Shown here piece by piece: positions 33,435 to 42,979 of a stretch of 64,000 nucleotides of DNA. The DNA is taken from NCBI GenBank assembly GCA_044226785.1, contig JBGAGK010000009.1:1-64000 (forward strand). Reading direction: 5' to 3'. Below the pieces are notes generated by a model. The model was not told the DNA's origin. It did no database searches and worked only from the letters and a program-made list of their open reading frames with translations. The first letter of the stretch is position 1. Each line of letters begins with the position of its first letter. Source of the DNA: TMP-86 sp039807285. GTDB taxonomy: Bacteria; Pseudomonadota; Gammaproteobacteria; Steroidobacterales; Steroidobacteraceae. The position numbers were made by a program, and so were the translations under genes.

Positions 33435-35909
33435 ATGGACAAGTGGATCGTTCACAAATTCGGCGGATCGAGCGTAGCGGATGCCCGGTGCTTCCGGCGA
33501 GTCGCTGAAATCATCGAGAATTCCCCCAGGGTGCGGGAGGGTATCGTCCTGTCCGCATGCCGCGGGATCACCGATGCATTGCTGAACCTGTTGACTGCAG
33601 CGGTCGACCCGACCGGCGATTTCACGAAGCCACTCGAGGCCATCGAGGAGCGCCACCGGGGCATTGCCACGGAACTGCTTTCCAAGGCGTCTGCTGAGGT
33701 CTACATGCAATCCCTGCACGGCGATTGCCAGGACATCGCGGGCATGCTGCAGACAGTCCGCCTGATCCGCTCGGCACCCGATGCCGTTCGCGATGTCATC
33801 TCGGGCTTCGGTGAAATCTGGTCGACTCGGCTATTTGCGCCGTTCCTGAAGGAGCGCGGCAGGATTGAAGGCGACATTGCCTGGATTGACGCACGCCGGG
33901 TCGTCATCGTGGATTGGGGACCGCTCGGACCGGCCGTTCAGTGGGCTGCCAGCGAGGCCAACATCGCGGCAATCCTGCCGGCGGAGTTTCGCGGTCGGGC
34001 CATCATTACCGGCTTTCTCGCCTCGACGCAACGTGGCGTGCAGACGACGCTGGGCAGAAACGGGAGCGATTTTTCGGGGTCCATCTTCGGAGCATTGCTG
34101 GATGCCGAGGAGATCCACATCTGGACCGATGTCGACGGAGTCCTTTCAGCGGACCCACGGCTGGTACCCAACGCCCAGATCATCGATCAGCTGTCGTATA
34201 GCGAGGCCATGGAGCTTGCCTACTTCGGAGCGAAGGTCATACACCCTCAGACCATGGCACCGGCCGTTGCCCGCAATATCCCCATCTACATCCGCAACAC
34301 GTTCGCTCCCGAAAACCCCGGCACGCTGATCTGCGCGCATCCACGATCCCGCATGACGGTGAAGGGCATCACCAGCATCGACTCAGTGGCGCTGGTCAAT
34401 CTCGAGGGCGCGGGAATGATCGGGGTCCCGGGAACCGCGCAGCGCCTGTTTGGCGCCTTGCGTGATGCCGGAATCTCGGTCATCCTCATCTCGCAAGGCA
34501 GTTCCGAGCACTCGATCTGCTTTGCGATCCCCGAATCACAGGCAAAGGACGCCGAAGCCGCGGCCCGGCGTGCTTTCGAACCCGAACTGCGTGACGGCCA
34601 GATACAGAGCGTGGATGTGGATGGCGGGCAGTCCATCCTTGCAGTTGTTGGCGACGGCATGGCAGGCGTGCACGGCGTCGCTGCAAAGGTGTTCCACGCG
34701 CTCGGGGACTCGGGTGTCAACATCCGCGCCATTGCGCAGGGGGCATCCGAGCGAAACATCTCCGTGGTCGTGGATGGCAAGAGCGCTGCCAAGGCGCTGC
34801 GCGCAGTCCATGCGGGCTTCTATCTCTCACCCAACACGCTGTCGATCGGTCTGATCGGCCCCGGAACCGTCGGCCGCGTGCTCCTGCAACAGATTGCCTC
34901 GCAGATGGAACGGTTGCGGCGCGAAGCCCGCCTGGATCTTCGCATGCGCGCCGTGGCCAGTTCCCGCAGGATGATGCTCGACGAGCAGGGCCTGGATCCG
35001 ATCGATCTGCACGAACGCCTGAACTCCTCGGCCACTGCAGCCGACCTGGCGCAGTTTGCCAACTTCGTGCAGGCGGACCACATGCCGCACGCAGTGATCG
35101 TGGACTGCAGCGCCAGCAGTGACGTTGCGGACCACTATGCCGAGTGGCTTCGACGCGGCATCCATATCGTCACGCCGAACAAGAAGGCCAACAGCGGCAA
35201 GTTCGCCTATTACGAGTCCCTCAAGGAGGCGCGACGCGGATCCAACACACACTATCTGTACGAGGCGACGGTGGGTGCCGGGTTGCCGGTCATCCATACG
35301 CTCCGGGACCTGCGCGAGACCGGGGATGACATCCTGAGCATTGAAGGGATCTTCTCCGGAACCCTGGCCTACCTGTTCAATGTCTTCGATGGCAGCCGCC
35401 CTTTTTCCTCGATCGTGCTCGATGCGAAGGACAAGGGATACACTGAACCTGATCCGCGCGATGACCTGACGGGACTGGATGTGGCCCGCAAGCTCATCAT
35501 CCTTGGCAGGGAAATGGGCCTGGAGCTGGAATTGTCGGACGTCAGGGTGCAAAGCCTCGTCCCTGCTGCCCTGGCCGACTTGAGCATCGAGGAGTTCCTG
35601 CGCCGGCTTCCGGAGTTCGATCACCAGATGAGCGACCTGCTGGCCGAAGCACGCAAGAGCGCCCAGGTCCTGCGCTATGTAGGCCGAGTAACCTCTGATG
35701 GTCAGGCCACCGTCGGGCTCGTTCGGCTGAACAGTGACCATGCATTTGCCCACATTGCGTTGACGGACAATGTGGTCCGGTTTGCCACCCGACGCTACTG
35801 CGACAACCCGCTCATCGTGCAGGGGCCAGGGGCCGGTCCCGAAGTCACTGCGGGCGGGGTATTTTCCGACCTGTTGCGCCTGTCGGCGTATCTGGGTGCC
35901 AATCTCTAG
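33435..35909 (+). CDS. thrA: Bifunctional aspartokinase / homoserine dehydrogenase
   Basis: 824 residues, close to E. coli ThrA. An aspartokinase domain occupies 1-290 (WIVHKFGGSSVAD at the start, GRNGSDFSG), two ACT regulatory domains lie at about 310-460, and homoserine dehydrogenase occupies 465-820 (Rossmann IGLIGPGTVGRVLL, then GAGLPVIHTLRDL and GYTEPDPRDDLTGLDVARK). It catalyses the first and third steps from aspartate to threonine and is probably feedback-controlled by threonine through the ACT domains. The start at 33435 places the conserved kinase N-terminus first; the open frame upstream is a shadow of xdhC. It is the first gene of a thrABC operon. Confidence 0.95.
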   Translation: MDKWIVHKFGGSSVADARCFRRVAEIIENSPRVREGIVLSACRGITDALLNLLTAAVDPTGDFTKPLEAIEERHRGIATELLSKASAEVYMQSLHGDCQDIAGMLQTVRLIRSAPDAVRDVISGFGEIWSTRLFAPFLKERGRIEGDIAWIDARRVVIVDWGPLGPAVQWAASEANIAAILPAEFRGRAIITGFLASTQRGVQTTLGRNGSDFSGSIFGALLDAEEIHIWTDVDGVLSADPRLVPNAQIIDQLSYSEAMELAYFGAKVIHPQTMAPAVARNIPIYIRNTFAPENPGTLICAHPRSRMTVKGITSIDSVALVNLEGAGMIGVPGTAQRLFGALRDAGISVILISQGSSEHSICFAIPESQAKDAEAAARRAFEPELRDGQIQSVDVDGGQSILAVVGDGMAGVHGVAAKVFHALGDSGVNIRAIAQGASERNISVVVDGKSAAKALRAVHAGFYLSPNTLSIGLIGPGTVGRVLLQQIASQMERLRREARLDLRMRAVASSRRMMLDEQGLDPIDLHERLNSSATAADLAQFANFVQADHMPHAVIVDCSASSDVADHYAEWLRRGIHIVTPNKKANSGKFAYYESLKEARRGSNTHYLYEATVGAGLPVIHTLRDLRETGDDILSIEGIFSGTLAYLFNVFDGSRPFSSIVLDAKDKGYTEPDPRDDLTGLDVARKLIILGREMGLELELSDVRVQSLVPAALADLSIEEFLRRLPEFDHQMSDLLAEARKSAQVLRYVGRVTSDGQATVGLVRLNSDHAFAHIALTDNVVRFATRRYCDNPLIVQGPGAGPEVTAGGVFSDLLRLSAYLGANL

Positions 35910-35927
35910 CTGTGTCGAGTCTGCTGC

Positions 35928-36860
35928 ATGCTCAATGATGTCACTGCTTTCGCCCCTGCCACCGTTGCCAACGTCGGCATCGGCTTTGACATCCTCGGGC
36001 ACACGGTAGAGGCGCTGGGCGACCGGGTCCGTGTGCGCCGGCTGGACGAGCCGACCGTCCGTATCAACTCGGTCACCGGCATTGCGGGACAGTTGCCGGT
36101 TGTGCCAGAGCAAAATACGGCGGGTCGGGCAATCCAGGTCATGCATCAAAGGCTGAAGCCGGGTTTCGGTTTCCAGATCGACATCGAGAAGGGAATACCG
36201 CTTGGCTCGGGCATGGGCGGATCAGCCGCCTCGGCGGTAGCTGCAGTGGTGGCGGCCAGTGCGCTCCTGGAACACCCGGTCGGGCGCATCGAACTGCTGC
36301 GGTTTGCAATGGAAGGCGAGGTGGTCGCAAGTGGATCCGTGCACGTGGACAACATCGCTCCCTGTCTGTTCGGCGGCCTGACCCTCACGGTGGGGATCGA
36401 CCAGCCACGTGTCAAGACCATCCCGGTCCCTCCGAATCTTCGCTGCGTCATCGTGCACCCTCACATGTACCTGGGAACCCGCGAGGCCAGGGCTGTTCTC
36501 AAGTCCGACATTTCGCGCTCCGATTTCGTATGGCAGACCGCCAATCTCGCCGGCTTCATCAGCGGCTGCTATTCGAATGATCTGGACATGATCCGCGACT
36601 CTTTCAACGACGTGATCATCGAGCCGCAACGGCAATCGCTGATTCCCGGATTCAAGGATGTCAAGCGCGCTGCCATGTCGGCCGGTGCGCTGGGATGCTC
36701 CATCTCGGGCGCGGGGCCCACGGTGTTCGCCTGGGTCGAGTTTCAATATGCAGAGGCTGTCCGCGGAGCCATGGTGGCAGCGTTTGGCAGGCATGACCTG
36801 CAATCCGATCATTGGGTCTGCCCCATCGATAACCCCGGTGCACGGGTGGTCAAGGCCTGA
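35928..36860 (+). CDS. thrB: Homoserine kinase
   Basis: 310 residues of the GHMP kinase family: N-terminal FAPATVANVGIGFD, ATP-binding IPLGSGMGGSAASAVAAV near residue 90, and the C-terminal motif GCSISGAGPTVFAW. It phosphorylates homoserine for threonine synthase. It lies 18 bases after thrA and five before thrC. Confidence 0.96.
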   Translation: MLNDVTAFAPATVANVGIGFDILGHTVEALGDRVRVRRLDEPTVRINSVTGIAGQLPVVPEQNTAGRAIQVMHQRLKPGFGFQIDIEKGIPLGSGMGGSAASAVAAVVAASALLEHPVGRIELLRFAMEGEVVASGSVHVDNIAPCLFGGLTLTVGIDQPRVKTIPVPPNLRCVIVHPHMYLGTREARAVLKSDISRSDFVWQTANLAGFISGCYSNDLDMIRDSFNDVIIEPQRQSLIPGFKDVKRAAMSAGALGCSISGAGPTVFAWVEFQYAEAVRGAMVAAFGRHDLQSDHWVCPIDNPGARVVKA

Positions 36861-36865
36861 ACAGC

Positions 36866-38164
36866 ATGGCTGTCACGTATTGCAGCACGCGAGGCTCGGG
36901 CCAGGGCACGACGTTGAGCGCCGCGATATCTGCGGGTCTTGCACCGGACGGGGGGCTGTTCGTTCCTGCCTCGATGCCTGCCCCGGACATGACCCAGCCC
37001 TGCGATCCCCGTTCATTGCCCAGCGTGGCCAGGGCTGCGCTCAAGGGGTTTTTCAGCGGCGATGCCCTCGAGCAGCAGTTGGGCAGCATCGCGGACGCAG
37101 CACTGTCGATCGAGGCTCCCACCACGGATGTCGCCGGCCTCGGTGATCCGTTGCACGTACTGGAGCTGTACCACGGCCCCACCGCCGCGTTCAAGGATTT
37201 TGGCGCGCGCTTCCTGGCTGAGTGCCATCAGCGATTGCAGCCAGCGGATGCCGGGCCAACGACCATCCTGGTGGCAACCTCTGGCGACACCGGCGGCGCG
37301 GTGGCAGCGGCATTTCACCGCCGCCCATGGGCCAGGGTGGTGGTGCTGTTTCCGAAGGGTCTTGTCAGCCCGCGTCAGGAGAAGCAGCTGACCTGCTGGG
37401 GCGAGAACGTGCGGGCATTGCGCGTGCGTGGGACTTTCGATGACTGCCAACGCATGGTGAAGGAGGCGTTTCTCGATTCGGCATTGCGCCGCTTTCAACT
37501 CAGTTCCGCCAACAGCATCAATATCGGTCGGCTTCTGCCCCAGGTTGTCTACTATGCGGCATCGAGTCTGGAACTGTTCAGGCGCACAGGCGAAAAGCCG
37601 TCCTATATCGTTCCCTCAGGCAATCTGGGCAACGTCTCGGCCGCGCTCTGGGCCCGGATGCTCGGATTTCCCATCGCTCGGCTGATCCTGGCCCACAATG
37701 CCAACCGGACGGTTCCCGATTTCCTGAAATCCGGGCAATGGCAACCCCGGCCGAGCATTGCCACTCTGGCGTCCGCCATGGATGTGGGCAGCCCCAGCAA
37801 CATCGAAAGATTGCGTGCGCTGTTTCCGGAAATCTCACAGCTGCGCGAACAGATCAGTGCCGACTGGGTGGACGATGCTGCGATCAAGGCGCGCATCCAG
37901 GGCGATTTCAAGACGCTGGGTCGCATCTGGTGTCCTCATACTGCCACGGCGGCAGAAGTCTACAGGCGGCTTCCTCCAGCGGAGCGGCGCCGCCCCTGGG
38001 TGCTGGTGGCGACAGCGCACCCGGCCAAGTTCAATGATGTGGTGGAGCCACTGATCGGTCGCAGCATCGGGATCCCTCCCAGCCTCGCGCGGCTGCTCGA
38101 TCTGCCCAGCCAGTGTCTGGACGTGCCACCCACGATGACGGCCCTGGCTGACGCACTGGCATGA
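36866..38164 (+). CDS. thrC: Threonine synthase
   Basis: 432 residues of the PLP-dependent threonine synthase family. The lysine that forms the internal aldimine is in HGPTAAFKDFGARF (about residue 110), and the phosphate-binding loop ATSGDTGGAVAAAF follows. It converts O-phosphohomoserine to threonine, completing the operon's pathway. It ends with a four-base overlap with the NERD-domain gene. Confidence 0.95.
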   Translation: MAVTYCSTRGSGQGTTLSAAISAGLAPDGGLFVPASMPAPDMTQPCDPRSLPSVARAALKGFFSGDALEQQLGSIADAALSIEAPTTDVAGLGDPLHVLELYHGPTAAFKDFGARFLAECHQRLQPADAGPTTILVATSGDTGGAVAAAFHRRPWARVVVLFPKGLVSPRQEKQLTCWGENVRALRVRGTFDDCQRMVKEAFLDSALRRFQLSSANSINIGRLLPQVVYYAASSLELFRRTGEKPSYIVPSGNLGNVSAALWARMLGFPIARLILAHNANRTVPDFLKSGQWQPRPSIATLASAMDVGSPSNIERLRALFPEISQLREQISADWVDDAAIKARIQGDFKTLGRIWCPHTATAAEVYRRLPPAERRRPWVLVATAHPAKFNDVVEPLIGRSIGIPPSLARLLDLPSQCLDVPPTMTALADALA

Positions 38165-38760
38165 TCGACCTGGAGACACAGATTCGCTGGGCGGCTGGCG
38201 CTGGAGGCCTGCTGGCTCTGGGATTCGGAGCCTATTTCTGTGCGCGTCTGTGGGACCGGTACAGAAACCGCAAGGCGCTGCTGTTGCGCCTTGACCGGAT
38301 CAGCCATGAATCGGTTCACCAGGTGCTGGTACCCGACGGCATGGGCGGACACTTCCATATCGATCATCTGCTGCTCACGAATCGCGGGCTCGTGGTGCTC
38401 GACACCCGGCGCGTCGTGGGCACCATTTTCGGCGGGGACCAGATGAGTGAGTGGACGGTCATGTCGCGCAAGAGCCGTGCAACCTTCGACAATCCGCAAC
38501 CGGCCCTTTACGACCGGGTGGCCGCCGTCAAGCAGCTGGCGGGCGATGCTCCGGTGGAAGGGCGCCTGGTGTTTTCCAGTCTTGGCAGGTTCACCAAGGG
38601 CATGCCCAAGTGGGTGATGATGCTTGATGATCTTGAAGTGGAATATCCGGTCGTCAACCGCAGCGCGACCGCTTCGCCGCAGTTCGATCAGCTCAGGCAG
38701 ACCTGGAACAGGGTCAAGAGTCACTTGCGCCCAAGTCCCCACGCATTCACGAGCCTGTAG
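38161..38760 (+). CDS. Membrane-anchored NERD-domain protein
   Basis: 199 residues. One N-terminal membrane helix (about 10-28) precedes a NERD (nuclease-related) domain, recognisable from HIDHLLLTNRGLVVLDTRRVVGTIFGGD and GRLVFSS. NERD proteins are predicted nuclease-like or DNA-processing factors of unclear role. The start codon overlaps the thrC stop (ATGA), so it is translationally coupled to the threonine operon, an unexpected partner. It is convergent with tatD, separated by two bases. Confidence 0.7.
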   Translation: MIDLETQIRWAAGAGGLLALGFGAYFCARLWDRYRNRKALLLRLDRISHESVHQVLVPDGMGGHFHIDHLLLTNRGLVVLDTRRVVGTIFGGDQMSEWTVMSRKSRATFDNPQPALYDRVAAVKQLAGDAPVEGRLVFSSLGRFTKGMPKWVMMLDDLEVEYPVVNRSATASPQFDQLRQTWNRVKSHLRPSPHAFTSL

Positions 38761-38762
38761 CC

Positions 38763-39566
38763 TCAGGCAGCCGATATTCCGAACAGGCGGCATGCATTGG
38801 CGCAGGTCCAGGTCGCCAGTTCCTCCAGGCTTTCGCTTCGCAGTCCGGCCAGCACGCCTGCTATATGCGGCAGGTAGCGGGGCTCGTTTCGCCGGTTGCC
38901 CGGCCGTGGCGAAAGGTCCCGCGGTTGCAGATACGGGGCATCAGTTTCGATCAGCAGTCTCGGCAACGGAATATGCGGTACCGCCTCACGCAATTGCTGT
39001 CCGCGCCGCTCATCGCAGACCCAGCCCGTTACGCCGATGTGAAGTCCCAGTTCAAGGTAATCTTCCAGCTCCTGCCGGCCACCGGTGAAGCAATGGGCGA
39101 CGCCGCCAGGCAGTGCGGGCCCGTGCTCCCTGAGCATGGCAAGAAAGTCCGCGTGCGCATCGCGCTGATGCAGAAAAACCGGCTTGCCGCACGCCTTCGC
39201 CCAACCCAGTTGCCGTTCAAATGCAGCCCGCTGCTCGGGACGGGGTGAAAGGTCACGGAAATAGTCCAGGCCGCATTCTCCGACGGCCACCACGACGGGC
39301 AGCTCCAGCAGTTCAAGGAAGGCCTGATCATCCGCCGCCCGCAGACTGGCTGCATGATGGGGATGTACGCCTGCGGTACTCCATAACACGCCGCGGCCGG
39401 CCGCGGCCAGGGCGGATGCGGTGTGCGAGCTCTGCAGATCAGCACCGGTGACGATCATTGCCCTGACACCTGCTGCGCACGCAGCGTCGATCACGGACTG
39501 CTGGTCGTGACTGAAACTGGAATGGGTCAGGTTGACGCCGATATCGACGAAGGAGGGCACAGACAT
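38763..39566 (-). CDS. tatD: TatD-family metal-dependent nuclease
   Basis: 267 residues, very similar in layout to E. coli TatD: DIGVNLTHSSF at the start, STAGVHPHH, GECGLDYFRD, FLHQRDAH, AHCFTGGRQE, GVTGWVCDERRG and ETDAPYLQPRDL carrying the metal ligands and active site. TatD is a 3'-5' exonuclease implicated in DNA fragmentation and repair of oxidised DNA. Its start overlaps the divergent TPR gene by two bases. Confidence 0.93.
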   Translation of the reverse strand: MSVPSFVDIGVNLTHSSFSHDQQSVIDAACAAGVRAMIVTGADLQSSHTASALAAAGRGVLWSTAGVHPHHAASLRAADDQAFLELLELPVVVAVGECGLDYFRDLSPRPEQRAAFERQLGWAKACGKPVFLHQRDAHADFLAMLREHGPALPGGVAHCFTGGRQELEDYLELGLHIGVTGWVCDERRGQQLREAVPHIPLPRLLIETDAPYLQPRDLSPRPGNRRNEPRYLPHIAGVLAGLRSESLEELATWTCANACRLFGISAA

Positions 39567-40353
39567 GGTGCTATGGTATCGTCAACCGATGCGCTGGTTG
39601 CGGCCAATCCGGCTCAATTCCGGTCCTCGCGCCGTGCTGCTGGTTGCGGGGTGTCTGCCGTGGGCGGGTCCTCCGGCGCTGGCGCAGGCCGGTGGAGACA
39701 TGCAGGCCCAGATCCTCTATGCCTGGCAGTCGACGGACATGAACCGGCTGCAGGCGCTGCGTCAGAGCCTGCAGCAGAGTGCACAGGGAGCCCATGTCGC
39801 GACCGGTGCCCTCTATCACCTGGCGCACGCCGACTATCGCATCGCGCTCTTGCGCCTGTTCCTGCATCATTCTGGCGCTGAACGGCCTCTTCAGGACTGT
39901 GTGCATGAGCTCTCGGATCTGCTGCGATCGGATCCTGCATCCGCCGAAGCCATGATCCTGCAGGCGGCCTGCTATGTTCAGCTGGCACCGCTTCGCCGGC
40001 TTCAGTCAGCCTACATGCAGCTTCGCGCCAGGCAGCGGCTCGGTCGTGCCGCGGAACTTTCGCCAGGGAATCCGCGTGCTGCCCTGGTGGAGGCGCAACT
40101 GGAACTGCAGGCTCGCGGAGCAACTGGCCCCGTTCCGGGCGAACTGGACAAGGCCGCAAGACTGTTCGAAGGCATTGTGACCACCAGTTCCGATGCTCCG
40201 GATTGGGGTGATGCCGAGACATATCTGATGCTGGGCCACGCATGGAGAGTCCAGGGTGACATGGTCGAGGCACGCAACTGGATCGAGAAGGCCCTCATTG
40301 CTGCTCCGGATTTCAAGGCAGCGCGCATGGAACTCGCCCTGCTTGGGCACTGA
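39565..40353 (+). CDS. Exported TPR-repeat protein
   Basis: 262 residues. A signal-anchor or signal peptide (positively charged start, hydrophobic VLLVAGCLPWAG, ALAQA near residue 41) precedes an all-helical body with weak TPR-like repeats; the last is clearest (AETYLMLGHAWRVQGDMVEARNWIEKALIAAPDF). The ATG at 39565 follows a strong AGGAGGG, which fixes the start. It probably acts as a periplasmic scaffold; no partner is evident. Confidence 0.7.
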   Translation: MVLWYRQPMRWLRPIRLNSGPRAVLLVAGCLPWAGPPALAQAGGDMQAQILYAWQSTDMNRLQALRQSLQQSAQGAHVATGALYHLAHADYRIALLRLFLHHSGAERPLQDCVHELSDLLRSDPASAEAMILQAACYVQLAPLRRLQSAYMQLRARQRLGRAAELSPGNPRAALVEAQLELQARGATGPVPGELDKAARLFEGIVTTSSDAPDWGDAETYLMLGHAWRVQGDMVEARNWIEKALIAAPDFKAARMELALLGH

Positions 40354-40393
40354 CAGCGGCCGCAGCAGATTCCAGAATTGCTATCATTCGCCC

Positions 40394-41119
40394 ATGCATG
40401 ATTCCGCTCAGCTTACGTTGTTCGCGGCACGTGACCCCGCCCAACCCTTTGCAGTGCGTGTGAGCGTACGCGCCAAGAGGCTCACAGTCAGGGTGCATGT
40501 CGGCGGGCAGGTCGAAGTAGTCGTTCCGAGAGGTGTACGGCCGGGAACGGTACGTGATTTCGTCCGCCGAAACACGCGCTGGATCGACCGCAAGGTCGCT
40601 GAACTGGGCTCTCGTGCGGTACGGACGACCGGCATCCCGTCTCATGTCAGTCTTGCGGCCACCGACGAGACATTCGCCGTCTTCTGGCAGCAGTCGTCGC
40701 GCTGCCAGCTGTACCATGATTCCCGCCAGATCCGGTTGGCATCTCCTGACGAGCAGGGCGCACTCAGGCTGCTGCAGCGATGGCTGATGCAGGCGGCCAG
40801 GCGACGTCTCGTACCCCAGGCATGGAATCTCGCGCGTGAACTCGGGTTTGACCTGACCGGGATCAGTATCCGCAGGCAACGCACACGATGGGGCAGCTGC
40901 TCCTGCAGGGGCCGTATCAGCCTGAATTGCTCGCTGCTGTTCATGCCACCGCAGGTGGTAAGGTACCTGATGGTGCACGAGTTGTCCCACCTTCAGCATC
41001 TGAACCATTCGGGCGCCTTCTGGCGAACCGTCGAGCGCCACCAGCCGGAATACCAGCAACTGGACCGGCAGCTCTCGACCGGTTGGCGCGCAGTCCCCGA
41101 GTGGGTCATGGCGATTTGA
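40394..41119 (+). CDS. YgjP-like zinc metallopeptidase (DUF45)
   Basis: 241 residues. The C-terminal half carries RQRTRWGSCSCRGRISLN and the zinc-binding HELSHLQHLNHSGAFW, the signature of the YgjP/DUF45 family. The N-terminal half is a beta-rich segment (VRVSVRAKRLTVRV) typical of the same family. It is a predicted metal-dependent protease of unknown substrate. The start at 40394 was chosen after the TPR gene stop; an ATG four bases later is out of frame. Confidence 0.85.
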   Translation: MHDSAQLTLFAARDPAQPFAVRVSVRAKRLTVRVHVGGQVEVVVPRGVRPGTVRDFVRRNTRWIDRKVAELGSRAVRTTGIPSHVSLAATDETFAVFWQQSSRCQLYHDSRQIRLASPDEQGALRLLQRWLMQAARRRLVPQAWNLARELGFDLTGISIRRQRTRWGSCSCRGRISLNCSLLFMPPQVVRYLMVHELSHLQHLNHSGAFWRTVERHQPEYQQLDRQLSTGWRAVPEWVMAI

Positions 41120-41145
41120 GAGCCGCAGCAACACCCGGGGCATCC

Positions 41146-42252
41146 ATGAAAGCAGTCGTGAACAGTCAGGATCTGTACAACGTCAACGTCATCGCCAGCG
41201 ACCTGCTGGCGACCCCGGAAGAAGTCAAGCGGCGCCTGCCCCAGACGGTGAGGACTGCCCAGGCCGTGTTTGGGTTCCGCGAAGTCGTCCGGGGCATACT
41301 CGAACGCAGGGATCCGCGGCTGTTCGTGGTCGTCGGACCCTGCTCGATCCATGACCCGCATGCTGCGCGTGAATATGCGAACCGCCTCCGCGAGCTTGCG
41401 CACCGGGTGGCAGACACGATGCTGCTCATCATGCGCGTGTATTTCGAGAAGCCCCGCACCACCGTGGGCTGGAAGGGCCTGATCAACGATCCGGACATGG
41501 ACGATTCGTTCAGGATCGAGAAAGGCATCATGATGGCGCGCGAGCTGCTGCTGTACGTGGGGGAATTGGGCCTGCCGGCAGGGACCGAAGCGCTCGACCC
41601 GATCATGCCCCAGTACGTGTCCGAGCTGATCACCTGGACGGCCATCGGCGCACGCACCACCGAGTCTCAGACACACCGCGAGATGGCCAGCGGTCTGTCC
41701 ACTCCCGTTGGATTCAAGAACGGGACCGATGGGTCACTGTCCGCCTCCATCAATGCGCTGCAATCGGTACGCCAGCCGCATCATTTCCTGGGTATCACAC
41801 AGCAGGGTCAATCCGCTGTCTTCCATACGCGTGGAAATGCACATGCGCATCTGGTCCTGCGTGGCGGGGGAGGGCGATCCAATTTCGATGCGGTCAGCAT
41901 AGCCATGGCGGAGCGCGAATTGCGCAACGCGGACCTGCCTGCCAACATCGTGGTGGACTGCAGTCATGGGAACTCCAACAAGGACCCGAATCTGCAGCCG
42001 CTCGTGGCAGAAAACTGCATCCACCAGATCCTCGAAGGCAACCAGTCCATCGTGGGTCTGATGCTCGAAAGTCATCTCAACGCGGGCAACCAGTCCATTC
42101 CGAAGGACCTGACGAAGCTGGAGTATGGCGTCTCCGTCACCGATCCGTGCATGGACTGGCTGACCACCGAACGGTTGGTATGCCAGATGCACGACCTGTT
42201 GCGTGGCTGCGCCCGACTTCGCCAGCCCTCATCACGGGCAATCGGAACCTGA
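41146..42252 (+). CDS. aroG: Class I DAHP synthase (3-deoxy-7-phosphoheptulonate synthase)
   Basis: 368 residues of the AroF/G/H type: FVVVGPCSIHDPHAA, MRVYFEKPRTTVGWKGLINDP, TTESQTHREMASGLS, GFKNGTDGS and VVDCSHGNSNKDP. It condenses phosphoenolpyruvate and erythrose 4-phosphate in the first step of the shikimate pathway. Which amino acid inhibits it cannot be told from sequence, so the symbol denotes family only. A class II enzyme of the same reaction begins at 63643. Confidence 0.93.
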   Translation: MKAVVNSQDLYNVNVIASDLLATPEEVKRRLPQTVRTAQAVFGFREVVRGILERRDPRLFVVVGPCSIHDPHAAREYANRLRELAHRVADTMLLIMRVYFEKPRTTVGWKGLINDPDMDDSFRIEKGIMMARELLLYVGELGLPAGTEALDPIMPQYVSELITWTAIGARTTESQTHREMASGLSTPVGFKNGTDGSLSASINALQSVRQPHHFLGITQQGQSAVFHTRGNAHAHLVLRGGGGRSNFDAVSIAMAERELRNADLPANIVVDCSHGNSNKDPNLQPLVAENCIHQILEGNQSIVGLMLESHLNAGNQSIPKDLTKLEYGVSVTDPCMDWLTTERLVCQMHDLLRGCARLRQPSSRAIGT

Positions 42253-42313
42253 CGGCCGGGCGGCTTGCGATCGATTGAAATCAGATCCCGGTGTCGGGCA
42301 CGGATGTTTCCGG

Positions 42314-42976
42314 TCAATTCCAGTCGCCAACCCGGATACCGATCCGGACTGCCCTGCGGCGTGCGCAAAGCCTTCCGTTGACCAGCATGGGATGATCCGC
42401 CGCCGCCAGATGCGCCAGATCCGAGGCCGCGTTGCCATAGGCACTGATTGACGCATCGGGAAACTCCTCCCGCAAGGCCTCGAGGCAACGCAATTTTTCC
42501 CTGCCACGGCGATTGAGCGTCAGCAGACCTCCCTGGAGGCGATCCCCTTCGAAACGGATTCGGGTGCAGATGACCCGGTGCATGCCGAGCAGGCGGCCGA
42601 TTTCCGGGACATACAGGTCGGGGCTTGCGGACAGCAGGATCAGGCAATCACCCCGCTGGCGGTGCGCCTGCAGGGCTTCCAGAGCCTCCGGACGCATCCC
42701 GTGATCCACGAGCTGGCTGGAAAATGCACGTGACCAGTGTTCGATATCCTGACGGGAATCTCCACCCATGAACGCGCGGATGAGCCGGGACTTGAGCTGT
42801 CCGCGGTCAAGCACACCAACACACCAGGCGGCCAGTGCCAGCGCCGCGCCCGGCGTGCCGATCAATCGTGCCGGATGGCGCCGCAGATAACCCGCCACGA
42901 AGGCAGCGAAAGTGTCGCGGAAGGACAGCGTCCCGTCCAGATCGAACACGGCCAGGCTGGCCGGACCGGCGCTCAT
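42314..42976 (-). CDS. HAD-superfamily phosphatase (SerB-like, subfamily IB)
   Basis: 220 residues. HAD motif I FDLDGTLSFRDT is at residue 11, motif II LLSASPDLYVPEIG near 115, and the motif III/IV region near 155-190 (REKLRCLEAL, AYGNAASDLAHL). The cap is the small IB type found in phosphoserine phosphatase-like enzymes. The substrate is unknown. It follows phaB by three bases, so it is co-transcribed with the PHA reductase gene. Confidence 0.82.
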   Translation of the reverse strand: MSAGPASLAVFDLDGTLSFRDTFAAFVAGYLRRHPARLIGTPGAALALAAWCVGVLDRGQLKSRLIRAFMGGDSRQDIEHWSRAFSSQLVDHGMRPEALEALQAHRQRGDCLILLSASPDLYVPEIGRLLGMHRVICTRIRFEGDRLQGGLLTLNRRGREKLRCLEALREEFPDASISAYGNAASDLAHLAAADHPMLVNGRLCARRRAVRIGIRVGDWN

Positions 42977-42979
42977 CCC

